From Prevotella corporis DSM 18810 = JCM 8529 (GTDB lineage Bacteria; Bacteroidota; Bacteroidia; Bacteroidales; Bacteroidaceae), in contig NZ_AUME01000019.1 of assembly GCF_000430525.1 (NCBI RefSeq), positions 1 to 54,438 of the forward strand: DNA of 54,438 bases, in the 5' to 3' direction. The notes under the pieces were generated by a model. It did no database searches and was not told where the DNA came from. It saw only the letters and a list, made by a program, of their open reading frames with translations. Below, in pieces: positions 43,527 through 51,971 of this stretch. Each line of letters starts with the position of its first letter. The stretch's first letter is position 1. The position numbers were made by a program, and so were the translations under genes.

Positions 43527-43736
43527 GTCTCTCTGAATTAATTAATATTTAAATGAATTTCAATCTATTTACGAGTGCAAAGTAATAAAAAAATACTCAC
43601 ACCACCAAATAAATTTCACAAAAAGTGCAGTCAAATCATACAAAAAGAGCTTTTTTGAGCAATTTAAGATAAAAATAGCGAGAATAATTCCTATATAATA
43701 AAGTCTTAGAAGGTTTTATTAGTCCAAAATAGAAAA

Positions 43737-43772
43737 GGAGGACTCCATAGCATTCACTGCTTTGAATCCTCC
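43737..43772 (-). terminator. Terminator of 2-oxoacid oxidoreductase operon
   Basis: GGAGGACTC and GAATCCTCC form a 9-nt stem with one mismatch and an 18-nt loop, followed on the minus strand by TTTTC. It lies about 50 nt past the last gene. Confidence 0.65.
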
Positions 43773-43823
43773 AAAACAAATTAGAGAGTTATAAAAAATA
43801 TATTAAATTATATCACACATTTC

Positions 43824-44366
43824 TCATACTTTTGTAATAATTTTTTGCCCCTCTTCAACGGCTTCCATGTTCAAGGGGATCATGTGATGATGACGTTCAG
43901 GAAGTGTTTTGTATAAGGCTTTGTTCAAGCCATCTGTACTAACAACAGAACAAACTTTCAGCAGACCACCCAACACAATCATATTGAAGACTTTTGCGTT
44001 TTTCATTTCTGCTGCCTTATCCATGGCATCAATGCGATAAACTTCGATATCCTTGCGCTGCGGTGGAGTCATAACGCCATATCCGTCATAGATAAGAATA
44101 CCGCCTGGCTTTACTTTGGGTTCAAACTTGTCTAATGAAGGCTGATTGAGCACAATAGCCACATCATACTTACTTAAAATAGGTGAGGATATACGGTCGT
44201 CGCTCACAATAACAGTGACATTGGCTGTTCCACCTCGCTGTTCAGGGCCATAAGCTGGCATCCAACTAACTTCCTTATTTTCCATGAGGCCTGAATAAGC
44301 CAGAATCTTACCCATAGAGAGTACCCCCTGACCACCAAAGCCACTAATAATAATTTCCTTTTTCAT
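43824..44366 (-). CDS. 2-oxoacid:ferredoxin oxidoreductase, gamma subunit
   Basis: A 180-residue subunit that binds CoA at the interface of the complex. The start EIIISGFGGQGVLSMGKIL is the family signature, followed by MPAYGPEQRGG. It is the last gene of the operon, 22 nt after the beta subunit. The enzyme oxidatively decarboxylates a 2-oxoacid to acyl-CoA and reduces ferredoxin; branched-chain (Vor) and 2-oxoglutarate (Kor) types cannot be separated by eye. Confidence 0.92.
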   Translation of the reverse strand: MKKEIIISGFGGQGVLSMGKILAYSGLMENKEVSWMPAYGPEQRGGTANVTVIVSDDRISSPILSKYDVAIVLNQPSLDKFEPKVKPGGILIYDGYGVMTPPQRKDIEVYRIDAMDKAAEMKNAKVFNMIVLGGLLKVCSVVSTDGLNKALYKTLPERHHHMIPLNMEAVEEGQKIITKV

Positions 44367-44388
44367 GTGTCAAAATCATTTTTGATGA

Positions 44389-45156
44389 CTAAATTCCGGT
44401 TGTATCCTTCAAGTCGCCCTTGACATACTGAGGGAACATATTCTCACGCATCCACTCATTGGCCTTTGGAGGAGTTAGCTTCCAACCGCTATTGCAAGTT
44501 GCAACAATTTCCACCAATGAGCTACCCTTACCCTGCATACTTGCCTCGAAAGCCTTACGAATTGCCTTTTTAGCCTTAGTTATAGAAGCGACATTATCCA
44601 CACTTTGGCGAGTCACGTAACAAGTTCCTTGCAAACGGCTTGCCAAGTCTGTCATATTGAGAGGGTAACCATGGATTTCAGGATCACGACCATAAGGACA
44701 TGTTGCGGTCTTCTGACCTATCAAAGTCGTGGGTGCCATCTGTCCACCAGTCATACCATAAATAGCATTGTTGATGAAAATAATGGTGATATTCTCACCT
44801 CGGTTCAATGCATGGATAGTCTCGGCGGTACCAATACAAGCCAAGTCGCCATCACCCTGATAAGTGAATACAAGGCGATCGGGCCACAAACGCTTGATGC
44901 CTGTTGCAACCGCTGGTGCACGGCCATGAGCAGCCTCTTCCCAATCGATGTCAAGATATCGATAAGCAAAGACAGCACATCCCACAGGACATACTCCAAC
45001 GCTTTTTTCTTCCATCTCCATGTCAGCAATTACTTCTGCCACGAGCTTATGTACTACGCCATGTGAACAACCGGGACAATAATGCATTGTCGTGTCATTC
45101 ATCAACTTTGGCTTTGAATACACCAGATTTTCTGGTGAAATTATATTGTTAGCCAT
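44389..45156 (-). CDS. 2-oxoacid:ferredoxin oxidoreductase, beta subunit (TPP-binding)
   Basis: A 255-residue thiamine-diphosphate subunit. The TPP motif runs from GDGDLACIGT to FINNAIYGMTGGQ, and CPGCSHG near the N-terminus plus a second CPVGC are characteristic of the beta chain. It is 13 nt after the alpha subunit and is co-transcribed. Together with the ferredoxin it forms the electron path from the TPP intermediate to ferredoxin. Confidence 0.94.
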   Translation of the reverse strand: MANNIISPENLVYSKPKLMNDTTMHYCPGCSHGVVHKLVAEVIADMEMEEKSVGVCPVGCAVFAYRYLDIDWEEAAHGRAPAVATGIKRLWPDRLVFTYQGDGDLACIGTAETIHALNRGENITIIFINNAIYGMTGGQMAPTTLIGQKTATCPYGRDPEIHGYPLNMTDLASRLQGTCYVTRQSVDNVASITKAKKAIRKAFEASMQGKGSSLVEIVATCNSGWKLTPPKANEWMRENMFPQYVKGDLKDTTGI

Positions 45157-45169
45157 AAGGCTTTCCTCC

Positions 45170-46261
45170 TTATTTATTAATCAGTTTTTCTTTTAATGCC
45201 TCCACTATCTCCTCTGGATCGGGAACGATACCTCCCAAACGTCCAAAGTGTTCTACTGGCAATGCACCGTTGATGGCCAAGCGAACGTCCTCAACCATCT
45301 GCCCTGCATTGATCTCACTTACAAGAATACCCTTCTTTCCCCTAGCTTCTTCGCGCAATTGTGTGCTTGGGAATGGCCAAAGAGTAATCGGACGGAAAAG
45401 GCCAGCTTTGATCCCTTGCTCTCTTGCAAGCTCAACCGCCTTATCACCGATACGTGCAGCACTACCGAAACTTACGATAATGTATTCAGCATCTTCGCAA
45501 TTGGTCGTCTCATAGCGGACTTCCTTCTCACAGATTTCTTTGTATTTCTCCTGTAAATGGATGTTACGAGCCTCCATAACCTCAGGTTTCAACTCCAGGG
45601 ATGTGATGATGTTTGGCGCGCGCTTACCTGCTCGCCCAAAAGCAGCCCAAGGACATTCTTTCTTAATCTCCTCTTCTGTGCGGCGTGGCTTCATAGGCGG
45701 AAGAACAATCTTCTCCATCATCTGCCCGATGACACCATCTGAGAGAATCATTGTTGGATTTCGGTACTTGAATGCGAGTTCAAAAGCCAGATCAACAAAG
45801 TCAGCCATCTCCTGAACGGAGTTTGGTGCCAATACAATAACATAGTAGTCTCCGTTACCACCACCACGTGTTGCTTGGAAATAGTCACTTTGACTTGGTT
45901 GGATAGTTCCAAGACCAGGACCGCCTCTCTGAACGTTGATAAAGACCCCAGGAAGTTCTGCACCAGCCATATAGCTAATACCCTCCTGCATCAAAGCCAC
46001 ACCAGGTGAGGAAGAAGAGGTCAATACTCGCTTACCAGCTCCTGCACCACCATATATCATGTTGATAGAAGCGACCTCGCTCTCAGCCTGCAATACAACC
46101 ATACCAGTTGTTTCCCAAGGCTTCAGCTGGGCCAGCGTTTCGATAATTTCACTTTGTGGAGTAATCGGATAGCCGAAATAGCCATCGGTTCCACAGCGGA
46201 TGGCAGCGTGAGCAATCGCCTCGTTACCTTTCATCAATGTTACTTCCTGTTTTTCAGCCAT
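45170..46261 (-). CDS. 2-oxoacid:ferredoxin oxidoreductase, alpha subunit (VorB-like)
   Basis: A 363-residue alpha chain with the pyrimidine-binding fold: KGNEAIAHAAIRCGTDGYFGYPITPQSEI at the start (quoted parts: GNEAIAHAA, GYPITPQSE), SSSPGVALMQEGISYMAG, and a C-terminal transketolase-like domain with FRPITLWPFP. The arrangement fd-alpha-beta-gamma as separate genes is that of Vor/Kor enzymes from anaerobes. A 2-nt gap follows the ferredoxin gene. Confidence 0.93.
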   Translation of the reverse strand: MAEKQEVTLMKGNEAIAHAAIRCGTDGYFGYPITPQSEIIETLAQLKPWETTGMVVLQAESEVASINMIYGGAGAGKRVLTSSSSPGVALMQEGISYMAGAELPGVFINVQRGGPGLGTIQPSQSDYFQATRGGGNGDYYVIVLAPNSVQEMADFVDLAFELAFKYRNPTMILSDGVIGQMMEKIVLPPMKPRRTEEEIKKECPWAAFGRAGKRAPNIITSLELKPEVMEARNIHLQEKYKEICEKEVRYETTNCEDAEYIIVSFGSAARIGDKAVELAREQGIKAGLFRPITLWPFPSTQLREEARGKKGILVSEINAGQMVEDVRLAINGALPVEHFGRLGGIVPDPEEIVEALKEKLINK

Positions 46262-46263
46262 GA

Positions 46264-46497
46264 TTATTCCTCCACTTTTTTACGATAAACTGTAATACAG
46301 CCGTCAGGACACACAATTGCACATGAAACACATCCGATGCAAAGCTCTGCATTGGATGGTTCCACGTATGGGTAGCCATGGGCATTCACTTTTTTCTGAG
46401 CCAAAGAAATTACATTCTTTGGACATGCAACGACACACAATTGGCATCCTTTGCATCTGTCGGTATTAACGACAATAGCTCCCTTCATCTTGCTCAT
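46264..46497 (-). CDS. 4Fe-4S ferredoxin subunit of the oxidoreductase
   Basis: A 77-residue protein with two [4Fe-4S] sites: CKGCQLCVVACPKN and CIGCVSCAIVCPDG, each C-x2-C-x2-C-x3-CP with slight spacing variation. It is the delta subunit carrying electrons out of the TPP enzyme. It lies between the TPR mini-gene and the alpha subunit. Confidence 0.94.
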   Translation of the reverse strand: MSKMKGAIVVNTDRCKGCQLCVVACPKNVISLAQKKVNAHGYPYVEPSNAELCIGCVSCAIVCPDGCITVYRKKVEE

Positions 46498-46508
46498 TGT
46501 TTTTGTTT

Positions 46509-46688
46509 TTAAGGATTATATGCGTCTTTATTATAGAAATTGAGGATGTCCTCTAACATCTTTTTAGCTTCTACAGCAGGTGAATCTGGATCGAGTTCTA
46601 TTGCCTCCATGTAATTATTCATTGCAGTTGGGAAATCACCTTTCTTGCGATACTCGTTTCCAAGTTTTAAATATTCGTCTGCGGTCAT
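46509..46688 (-). CDS. Small TPR protein, 59 residues
   Basis: This short gene encodes a single TPR-like helical hairpin plus a capping helix: DEYLKLGNEYRKKGDFPTAM then NYMEAIELDPDSPAV. The A/G/Y spacing of LGNEYRKKGDFPTAMNNYMEAIELDP follows the TPR consensus closely. It stops 11 nt before the ferredoxin start and so leads the oxidoreductase operon. It may be an assembly factor for the complex; this is inference from position alone. It is below common gene-length cut-offs and easily missed. Confidence 0.85.
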   Translation of the reverse strand: MTADEYLKLGNEYRKKGDFPTAMNNYMEAIELDPDSPAVEAKKMLEDILNFYNKDAYNP

Positions 46689-46771
46689 AATGTTTTTGTT
46701 CGTGTAGGTTTATAGTGAGATTGCATCGATTCGGAAACAGAAATTCACCAAAATGCAATGCAATACCCACT

Positions 46772-47656
46772 TTACTTATAATACTCTTTCTTGCTTGCTG
46801 CAAGCGTATTCTTCATTAAAGAGCAGATGGTCATTGGGCCTACCCCTCCTGGAACAGGAGTTATGTAAGAGCATTTTGGCGCTACTTCATCGAACTTAAC
46901 GTCACCACAAAGGCGGAATCCGCTCTTACGAGATGCGTCTGGCACGCGTGTCGTACCAACGTCAATGACAACAGCCCCCTCTTTCACCATGTCAGCAGTC
47001 AAGAATTCCGGTCTGCCAATGGCTGCTATGATAATGTCTGCCTCCAGGCATTCTTCCTTTAAAGTTTTTGAGTGGGAATGGCAAACCGTCACCGTCGAGT
47101 CGCCATAGTGCTTCTGCATCATCAGCTGAGCCATAGGTTTGCCCACGATATTACTCCTTCCAAGAATGACACATTTCTTTCCCGATGTAGGAATATTATA
47201 GTGCCTCAGCAATGTTAGCATACCCAATGGCGTTGCAGAGATGAAGCATGGCAATCCAATAGACATGCGTCCAACATTGATTGGATGAAAGCCATCAACA
47301 TCCTTTCGATAATCTATGGCCATAATGATCTTCTGCTCGTCAATATGTTTTGGAAGTGGGAGTTGTACAATGAAGCCGTCAACATCCTCATCCTTATTTA
47401 ATTTATCGACACAGGCCAGGAGTTCCTCTTCCGTCACATCCTCATCGAAGCGAATCAATGTAGATTTAAATCCACACTTTTCGCAAGCCAGCACCTTGTT
47501 CTTCATATAAGTCTCACTTCCTCCGTCATGACCAACAAGAATTGCTGCGAGATGTGGTTGTTTTCCACCAGCTGCCACTATTCTCTGTACCTCTTCCGAG
47601 ATTTCACTTTTTATAGTCGTTGCGGTTGCTTTTCCGTCAATAAGCTGATATTCCAT
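46772..47656 (-). CDS. folD: Methylenetetrahydrofolate dehydrogenase/cyclohydrolase
   Basis: FolD interconverts 5,10-methylene-, methenyl- and 10-formyl-THF. The 294-residue length is standard. Motifs are [13 protein letters not shown] with the catalytic Tyr-x3-Lys, [10 protein letters not shown], the NADP loop [14 protein letters not shown] and the C-terminal [11 protein letters not shown]. It starts 36 nt after ffh and likely shares its transcript. Confidence 0.97.
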   Translation of the reverse strand: MEYQLIDGKATATTIKSEISEEVQRIVAAGGKQPHLAAILVGHDGGSETYMKNKVLACEKCGFKSTLIRFDEDVTEEELLACVDKLNKDEDVDGFIVQLPLPKHIDEQKIIMAIDYRKDVDGFHPINVGRMSIGLPCFISATPLGMLTLLRHYNIPTSGKKCVILGRSNIVGKPMAQLMMQKHYGDSTVTVCHSHSKTLKEECLEADIIIAAIGRPEFLTADMVKEGAVVIDVGTTRVPDASRKSGFRLCGDVKFDEVAPKCSYITPVPGGVGPMTICSLMKNTLAASKKEYYK

Positions 47657-47692
47657 AATTTATCCAATGTTTTTAGATTAGTCTTTTACTAT

Positions 47693-49072
47693 TTATAGTT
47701 TAGGTATATTCGGTAAATTCGGCATTCCCGCCATATCCTTCATGTTAGGCATATTTTTCATTCTGCCCATCATTCCGGCCATTTTCGAACCCGTCACCAT
47801 TTTCATCATCTTGCGAGTCTGGTCGAATTGCTTGATGAGCCGGTTCACTTCCTGTATGTTTGTTCCCGACCCTTTGGCAATTCGCTGACGGCGGGAGTTG
47901 TTCAACAATTCGGGATTGGTACGTTCCTTCGGTGTCATACTCTGAATGATAGCCTCAATGCCCTTGAACGCATTATCATCGATATCGACATCACGAATGG
48001 CCTTGCCCACTCCAGGAATCATTGAGGCAAGGTCTTTCAGATTACCCATCTTCTTTATTTGTTGAATTTGGTTGTAGAAGTCGTTGAAGTCAAACTTGTT
48101 CTTCTGAATCTTCTTTTGAAGTTTCCTGGCCTCTTCCTCGTCGAACTGCTCCTGAGCTCGCTCAACAAGGGAGACAACGTCGCCCATTCCCAATATACGA
48201 TCTGCCATACGTGATGGATGAAAAGCGTCAATAGCCTCCATCTTCTCACCAGTACCAATGAATTTAATTGGTTTCGTGACGACAGTGCGGATTGATAGAG
48301 CCGCACCGCCTCGCGTATCACCATCCAATTTTGTCAGAACGACACCGTCAAAATCCAAACGGTCGTTGAATTCCTTTGCCGTATTCACGGCATCCTGACC
48401 AGTCATTGAATCGACGACGAACAAGACCTCATCAGGATTGATGTGATTCTTCAGGCTCTCAATTTCGTTCATCATCTCCTCGTCAACAGCCAATCGGCCT
48501 GCCGTATCTACGATTACAACGTCATTGCCCTTTGCCTTCGCCTCTTTTATGGCATTGTCGGCTATCTCATTCACCTGTTTGCTCTCAGGCTCGCTATAGA
48601 CGGGCACACCTATCTGTTCTCCGACTACTCTCAACTGCTCGATGGCAGCAGGACGATAAACATCACAGGCAACAAGCAGTGGATTCTTATGTTCTTTTGT
48701 CTTTAGAAAATTCGCTAATTTACCTGAAAAGGTAGTCTTACCTGAACCTTGCAGACCGCTCATCAAGATGACGGCAGGCTTTTTCTCAAGTTTCAGATCT
48801 ACAGACTCACCACCCATGAGCTCGGCCAACTCATCGTGGACTATCTTCACCATCAACTGTCCTGGCTTAATAGCCGTAAGTACGTTCATACCCAAGGCTT
48901 TCTGCTTTACGGTATCAGTGAAAGATTTCGCTACTTTATAATTAACATCGGCATCTAACAGTGCTCTGCGGACATCTTTTAATGTCTCTGCTACATTTAT
49001 TTCAGTTATCTTGCCCTCACCCTTAAGAATCTTAAAGGACCGGTCAAGACGATCGCTTAAATTTTCAAACAT
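47693..49072 (-). CDS. ffh: Signal recognition particle protein Ffh
   Basis: The GTPase of the signal recognition particle, which targets membrane proteins to FtsY and SecYEG. N and G domains: GLQGSGKTT (G1), DTAGRL (G3), TKLDGDTRGG (G4 and the following loop). The Met-rich M domain begins near residue 300 and ends in a Met/Pro/Asn tail (MKNMPNMKDMAGMPNLP). The length is 459 residues. The promoter is at 49105-49112. Confidence 0.97.
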   Translation of the reverse strand: MFENLSDRLDRSFKILKGEGKITEINVAETLKDVRRALLDADVNYKVAKSFTDTVKQKALGMNVLTAIKPGQLMVKIVHDELAELMGGESVDLKLEKKPAVILMSGLQGSGKTTFSGKLANFLKTKEHKNPLLVACDVYRPAAIEQLRVVGEQIGVPVYSEPESKQVNEIADNAIKEAKAKGNDVVIVDTAGRLAVDEEMMNEIESLKNHINPDEVLFVVDSMTGQDAVNTAKEFNDRLDFDGVVLTKLDGDTRGGAALSIRTVVTKPIKFIGTGEKMEAIDAFHPSRMADRILGMGDVVSLVERAQEQFDEEEARKLQKKIQKNKFDFNDFYNQIQQIKKMGNLKDLASMIPGVGKAIRDVDIDDNAFKGIEAIIQSMTPKERTNPELLNNSRRQRIAKGSGTNIQEVNRLIKQFDQTRKMMKMVTGSKMAGMMGRMKNMPNMKDMAGMPNLPNIPKL

Positions 49073-49104
49073 TATCTATTAATATACTTTTATTGAAATA
49101 TATG

Positions 49105-49112
49105 CAAAGATA
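49105..49112 (-). promoter_or_regulatory. -7 box for ffh
   Basis: On the minus strand TATCTTTG, 32 nt before the ffh ATG. Confidence 0.55.
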
Positions 49113-49137
49113 ACAAATAAGGTAAATAAATACGAAA

Positions 49138-49172
49138 GAAAAAGATTTTTTTTGCAAAAAAAAATCTTTTTC
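49138..49172. repeat. AT-only perfect palindrome upstream of ffh
   Basis: GAAAAAGAT7T pairs with A8ATCTTTTTC around a GC centre: arms of 16 nt at 49138-49153 and 49156-49172. It sits upstream of the ffh -7 box and between divergent genes, so it is not an ordinary terminator for either. Confidence 0.6.
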
Positions 49173-49319
49173 ACGCTTACAGTTTCTTTGATAAAACATC
49201 TACTCGGCTAAAAAATATGAAAAAACTTTGCTTGTTCAGAAATAATATTTAAATTCGCATCCATTATAAATAAGTATTATTGAATAATTTAAGGAGTTAA
49301 CTTAAGGGGAAGTAAAGCA

Positions 49320-50216
49320 ATGGAATATTTTATCAGCATTAACAATGAGAAGCATGGACCCTATAACCTGAAGGAACTTGCAGAGAGGGGGCTTGAAGCC
49401 ACTTCACTGGTGATGACGACTGATGGCACCAACTGGACACCAGCATGGCAAATCGATGAGCTTCGCCCGATTCTGATAAATGGGAAAGAATCAGTATATT
49501 CATCAACGGCAACCGAGGCTAACAACAAGGAGGAAGAGCCAGTGGTTGGACAGCCTGCCGAGGAGATACCCTACGTTCAGGCAAGTCCCATGCCACAGAC
49601 CAATAACGTTGTCCAACCGACAAAAAGGAAAAGCCATGCAGGATGTCTCATAAGTGGATTTGTGATGTTTGCGGCCATCATCGCCTTGCTCATCTTCACC
49701 TGTCCCAACGCACAGGATCACAAAGAGGCATTGTCGGATGTGGTGACAGCCACCGTCAACGACGCAGTGCAAGAGACAAGCTCCAGCATGGAGGACGATT
49801 TTCTGGCAAAGGCTTTCAATGCCATCAGCAAGGCTTTCACCGGCAGAGTGGTTAAGGAAGCGATTGACAATCTTATCACGGTTGACAACTACTTTGTCTG
49901 CTCAATTGGCAAAGTGAATTACGACAACAAGGAGCACATCGTTTCAGTGGGATTGCTGAAGCATATCTTCACAGTTGACAAGGATGAGCTAAAGACCGCA
50001 GCTGAGATGTATTACAAGGATGCTGAAGTAAAAGTGGAACAAGACTTGCAGAAAAAGGTAGAACAGGCATTGAGGAACAATGTGATTGACCCTGCGGCTA
50101 AAGCTATCACGGATATGATTGGCACTGCTTTTGGTGGACTGCTTGACGAGCTTGGTATCTCGCCTGACAATAATGGTTCTGGCGTGGAGGATGCCATGCC
50201 CGCAGACTCCATCTAA
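49320..50216 (+). CDS. GYF_2-domain membrane protein
   Basis: A 298-residue protein. Residues 1-50 form a GYF_2 (DUF4339) domain: EYFISINNEKHGPYNLKEL ... TPAWQIDEL. A low-complexity linker follows, then one membrane helix near residues 108-128 (CLISGFVMFAAIIALLIFTC), then an extracytoplasmic domain resembling DUF4359 (NYFVCSIGKVN ... VSVGLLKHIFTV). GYF_2 domains are thought to bind proline-rich peptides. The role is unknown. Array E lies downstream. Confidence 0.8.
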   Translation: MEYFISINNEKHGPYNLKELAERGLEATSLVMTTDGTNWTPAWQIDELRPILINGKESVYSSTATEANNKEEEPVVGQPAEEIPYVQASPMPQTNNVVQPTKRKSHAGCLISGFVMFAAIIALLIFTCPNAQDHKEALSDVVTATVNDAVQETSSSMEDDFLAKAFNAISKAFTGRVVKEAIDNLITVDNYFVCSIGKVNYDNKEHIVSVGLLKHIFTVDKDELKTAAEMYYKDAEVKVEQDLQKKVEQALRNNVIDPAAKAITDMIGTAFGGLLDELGISPDNNGSGVEDAMPADSI

Positions 50217-50641
50217 ATGGTATCAGAAGGAAGTTTTCGTCCTCATCAATATTTCATAAGAGTTTACTCCTACTATAAGGGTACTCTTGAAAAAAGGAGT
50301 GTAGGGCTTCTTTCATCCTATCATTGACAGAACGAAAACCGCATATTGTGTTACCAATTAAATACCACAATGACAGCCATAAGCCATTCTTTACTTTCTT
50401 TTTGCATAAGAAAAGCTTTACTGATCAATTTTATTTTAATCTTTAGGTTGCAAAGGCAACGAAAAGCCCCTATCCACACTACACTTTAAATGGATGAATT
50501 ATCAGTTGCAGCTGATAAGAGAAATGTGCAAGTGGCTTAAGTGTTCGGAATATTCCGTAACTGCGGGTTTGAAAGTAAAAATAGTTCTTAGAATTTGCAT
50601 CCGCAACATTCTGATAATCAGTGCAAAAACCTTCCTTTCGA

Positions 50642-50729
50642 GATAGGTGAGCTATGACCTCTCAAAAGCTAAGCGTTCGCATGGCTAAAGGTGAGCTTTC
50701 ACCTCCCGAAACCTTACTTCCAGGATTTA
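50642..50729. repeat. 22-bp periodic repeat array E (four units)
   Basis: Units begin at 50642, 50664, 50686 and 50708, exactly 22 bp apart: GATAGGTGAGCTATG, AAAAGCTAAGCGTTC, TAAAGGTGAGCTTTC and GAAACCTTACTTCC. It lies between the convergent GYF_2 gene and hom. Confidence 0.75.
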
Positions 50730-50740
50730 GAAGTGAGACC

Positions 50741-50757
50741 GCCCGCAAGTGGCGGGC
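50741..50757 (-). terminator. Hairpin after hom
   Basis: GCCCGC and GCGGGC form a 6-bp all-GC stem with a 5-nt loop about 20 nt past the hom stop; no T run, so termination is only possible. Confidence 0.4.
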
Positions 50758-50776
50758 TGGATAGTTCCAAACCGTA

Positions 50777-51964
50777 TCAGTCATGGGGATAAGCAGCGAT
50801 GAACACATCTTTTTCTCTTAACACATCTACTTTTTCTATGAGTTGGGCGAGTGATATGTCTCCCACCACATATTTATAATTCGCCGAGAGATAACGCTCG
50901 CTGGTGCTCTCGAAATCCAACAGCGACTGATCCTCTTCGTTGGTAAAACGGAAATAAATGCGAAAAGTTATGTCGGTGGTATAGTGCGGGTGTTGGCGGC
51001 TGTTCAGCTTTTTATATTCGTACTTGTAATCATACAATTGGGCGGTGATATCGCTCAGCACCGCTGATCCCGTTGGATGCCCTCCGGCCCCTTGTCCGAA
51101 CATGAACTGCTTGTAATAGAACAGGCCTTTTATCACGACACCGTTAAATTCGTCCTCTACACTATAAATGTATTTCTGTCGGGAGATCAGCTGCGGCATT
51201 ACTGAGAGTACGAGTTTGTCGTCCATTTTCTCCGCACTCCCCACTAATTTGATTCTCCTGCCTTTCTCGTTAGCAAACTGGATGTCGTAGCTGTTCATGT
51301 GGCCGATACCCACGTTCAGTACATCCTTCGGTGGAACATACACTCCGAATGCATGAACGGTGATAATGATGAGCTTGAAAAGCGAGTCCCATCCCTCAAT
51401 ATCAAAAGTGGGATTGCTTTCGGCAAAGCCCAGTTCCTGTGCCAGCCGCAGAGAGTCGTCGTAGTTCATTCCCTCGTTGAAAATCTTGGATAAGATGAAG
51501 TTGGATGAGCCGTTAAGAATTCCCTTGATGGAGATGAGCAGGTCGTTGTCATAGTATTCCTCTAAGTTTCTAATGACGGGAATACTACCGCAAGCCGATG
51601 CATCGTACAATAAAGGTGTGTTGTATTGCTCTTGCAGCTTTATCAGCTCCATGATGTGGTATGCCAGCATCCGTTTGTTGCCACTTACCACTGGTAGGCC
51701 TGCAACAAGCGCACGCTTGACAATTTTGTAAGCAGCTTCAGCATCGTTGATGAGCTCCACGATGAAATTGATGTCCTTATTGTTAAAAATATCGTCGGCA
51801 CGGTTGGTGAACGGAATGTCGGCATCGCGCTTTTTGGTGATGTCCTCCACGCAAACGCTGACGATTTTCACGTTCTGCGGCTGTATGCGCTGCAGCACAT
51901 CATAAAGTCCTTTGCCCACTGTACCAAAGCCGAAAAGTCCGATATTGATTTTTTTCTGTTTCAT
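50777..51964 (-). CDS. hom: Homoserine dehydrogenase
   Basis: Reduces aspartate semialdehyde to homoserine. The 395-residue protein has the NAD(P) loop GFGTVGKGLY at the start, the substrate region GILNGSSNFILSKI, and AQELGFAESNPTFDIEGWD with catalytic residues. It is not fused to aspartokinase and seems to lack a separate ACT domain. It follows metX by 7 nt, giving the order metY-metX-hom, so substrate supply and use are co-expressed. Confidence 0.94.
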   Translation of the reverse strand: MKQKKINIGLFGFGTVGKGLYDVLQRIQPQNVKIVSVCVEDITKKRDADIPFTNRADDIFNNKDINFIVELINDAEAAYKIVKRALVAGLPVVSGNKRMLAYHIMELIKLQEQYNTPLLYDASACGSIPVIRNLEEYYDNDLLISIKGILNGSSNFILSKIFNEGMNYDDSLRLAQELGFAESNPTFDIEGWDSLFKLIIITVHAFGVYVPPKDVLNVGIGHMNSYDIQFANEKGRRIKLVGSAEKMDDKLVLSVMPQLISRQKYIYSVEDEFNGVVIKGLFYYKQFMFGQGAGGHPTGSAVLSDITAQLYDYKYEYKKLNSRQHPHYTTDITFRIYFRFTNEEDQSLLDFESTSERYLSANYKYVVGDISLAQLIEKVDVLREKDVFIAAYPHD

Positions 51965-51971
51965 AATTGTT

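Larger units (their letters stand above)
50217..50776. other. Convergent intergenic region with repeat array E
   Basis: No gene seen in 560 bp. It contains a 12-bp palindrome CGGAATATTCCG at 50546-50557, a short TTATCAG/CTGATAA hairpin near 50499, repeat array E at 50642-50729, and the hairpin GCCCGC-aagtg-GCGGGC (50741-50757) next to the hom stop. Confidence 0.6.
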
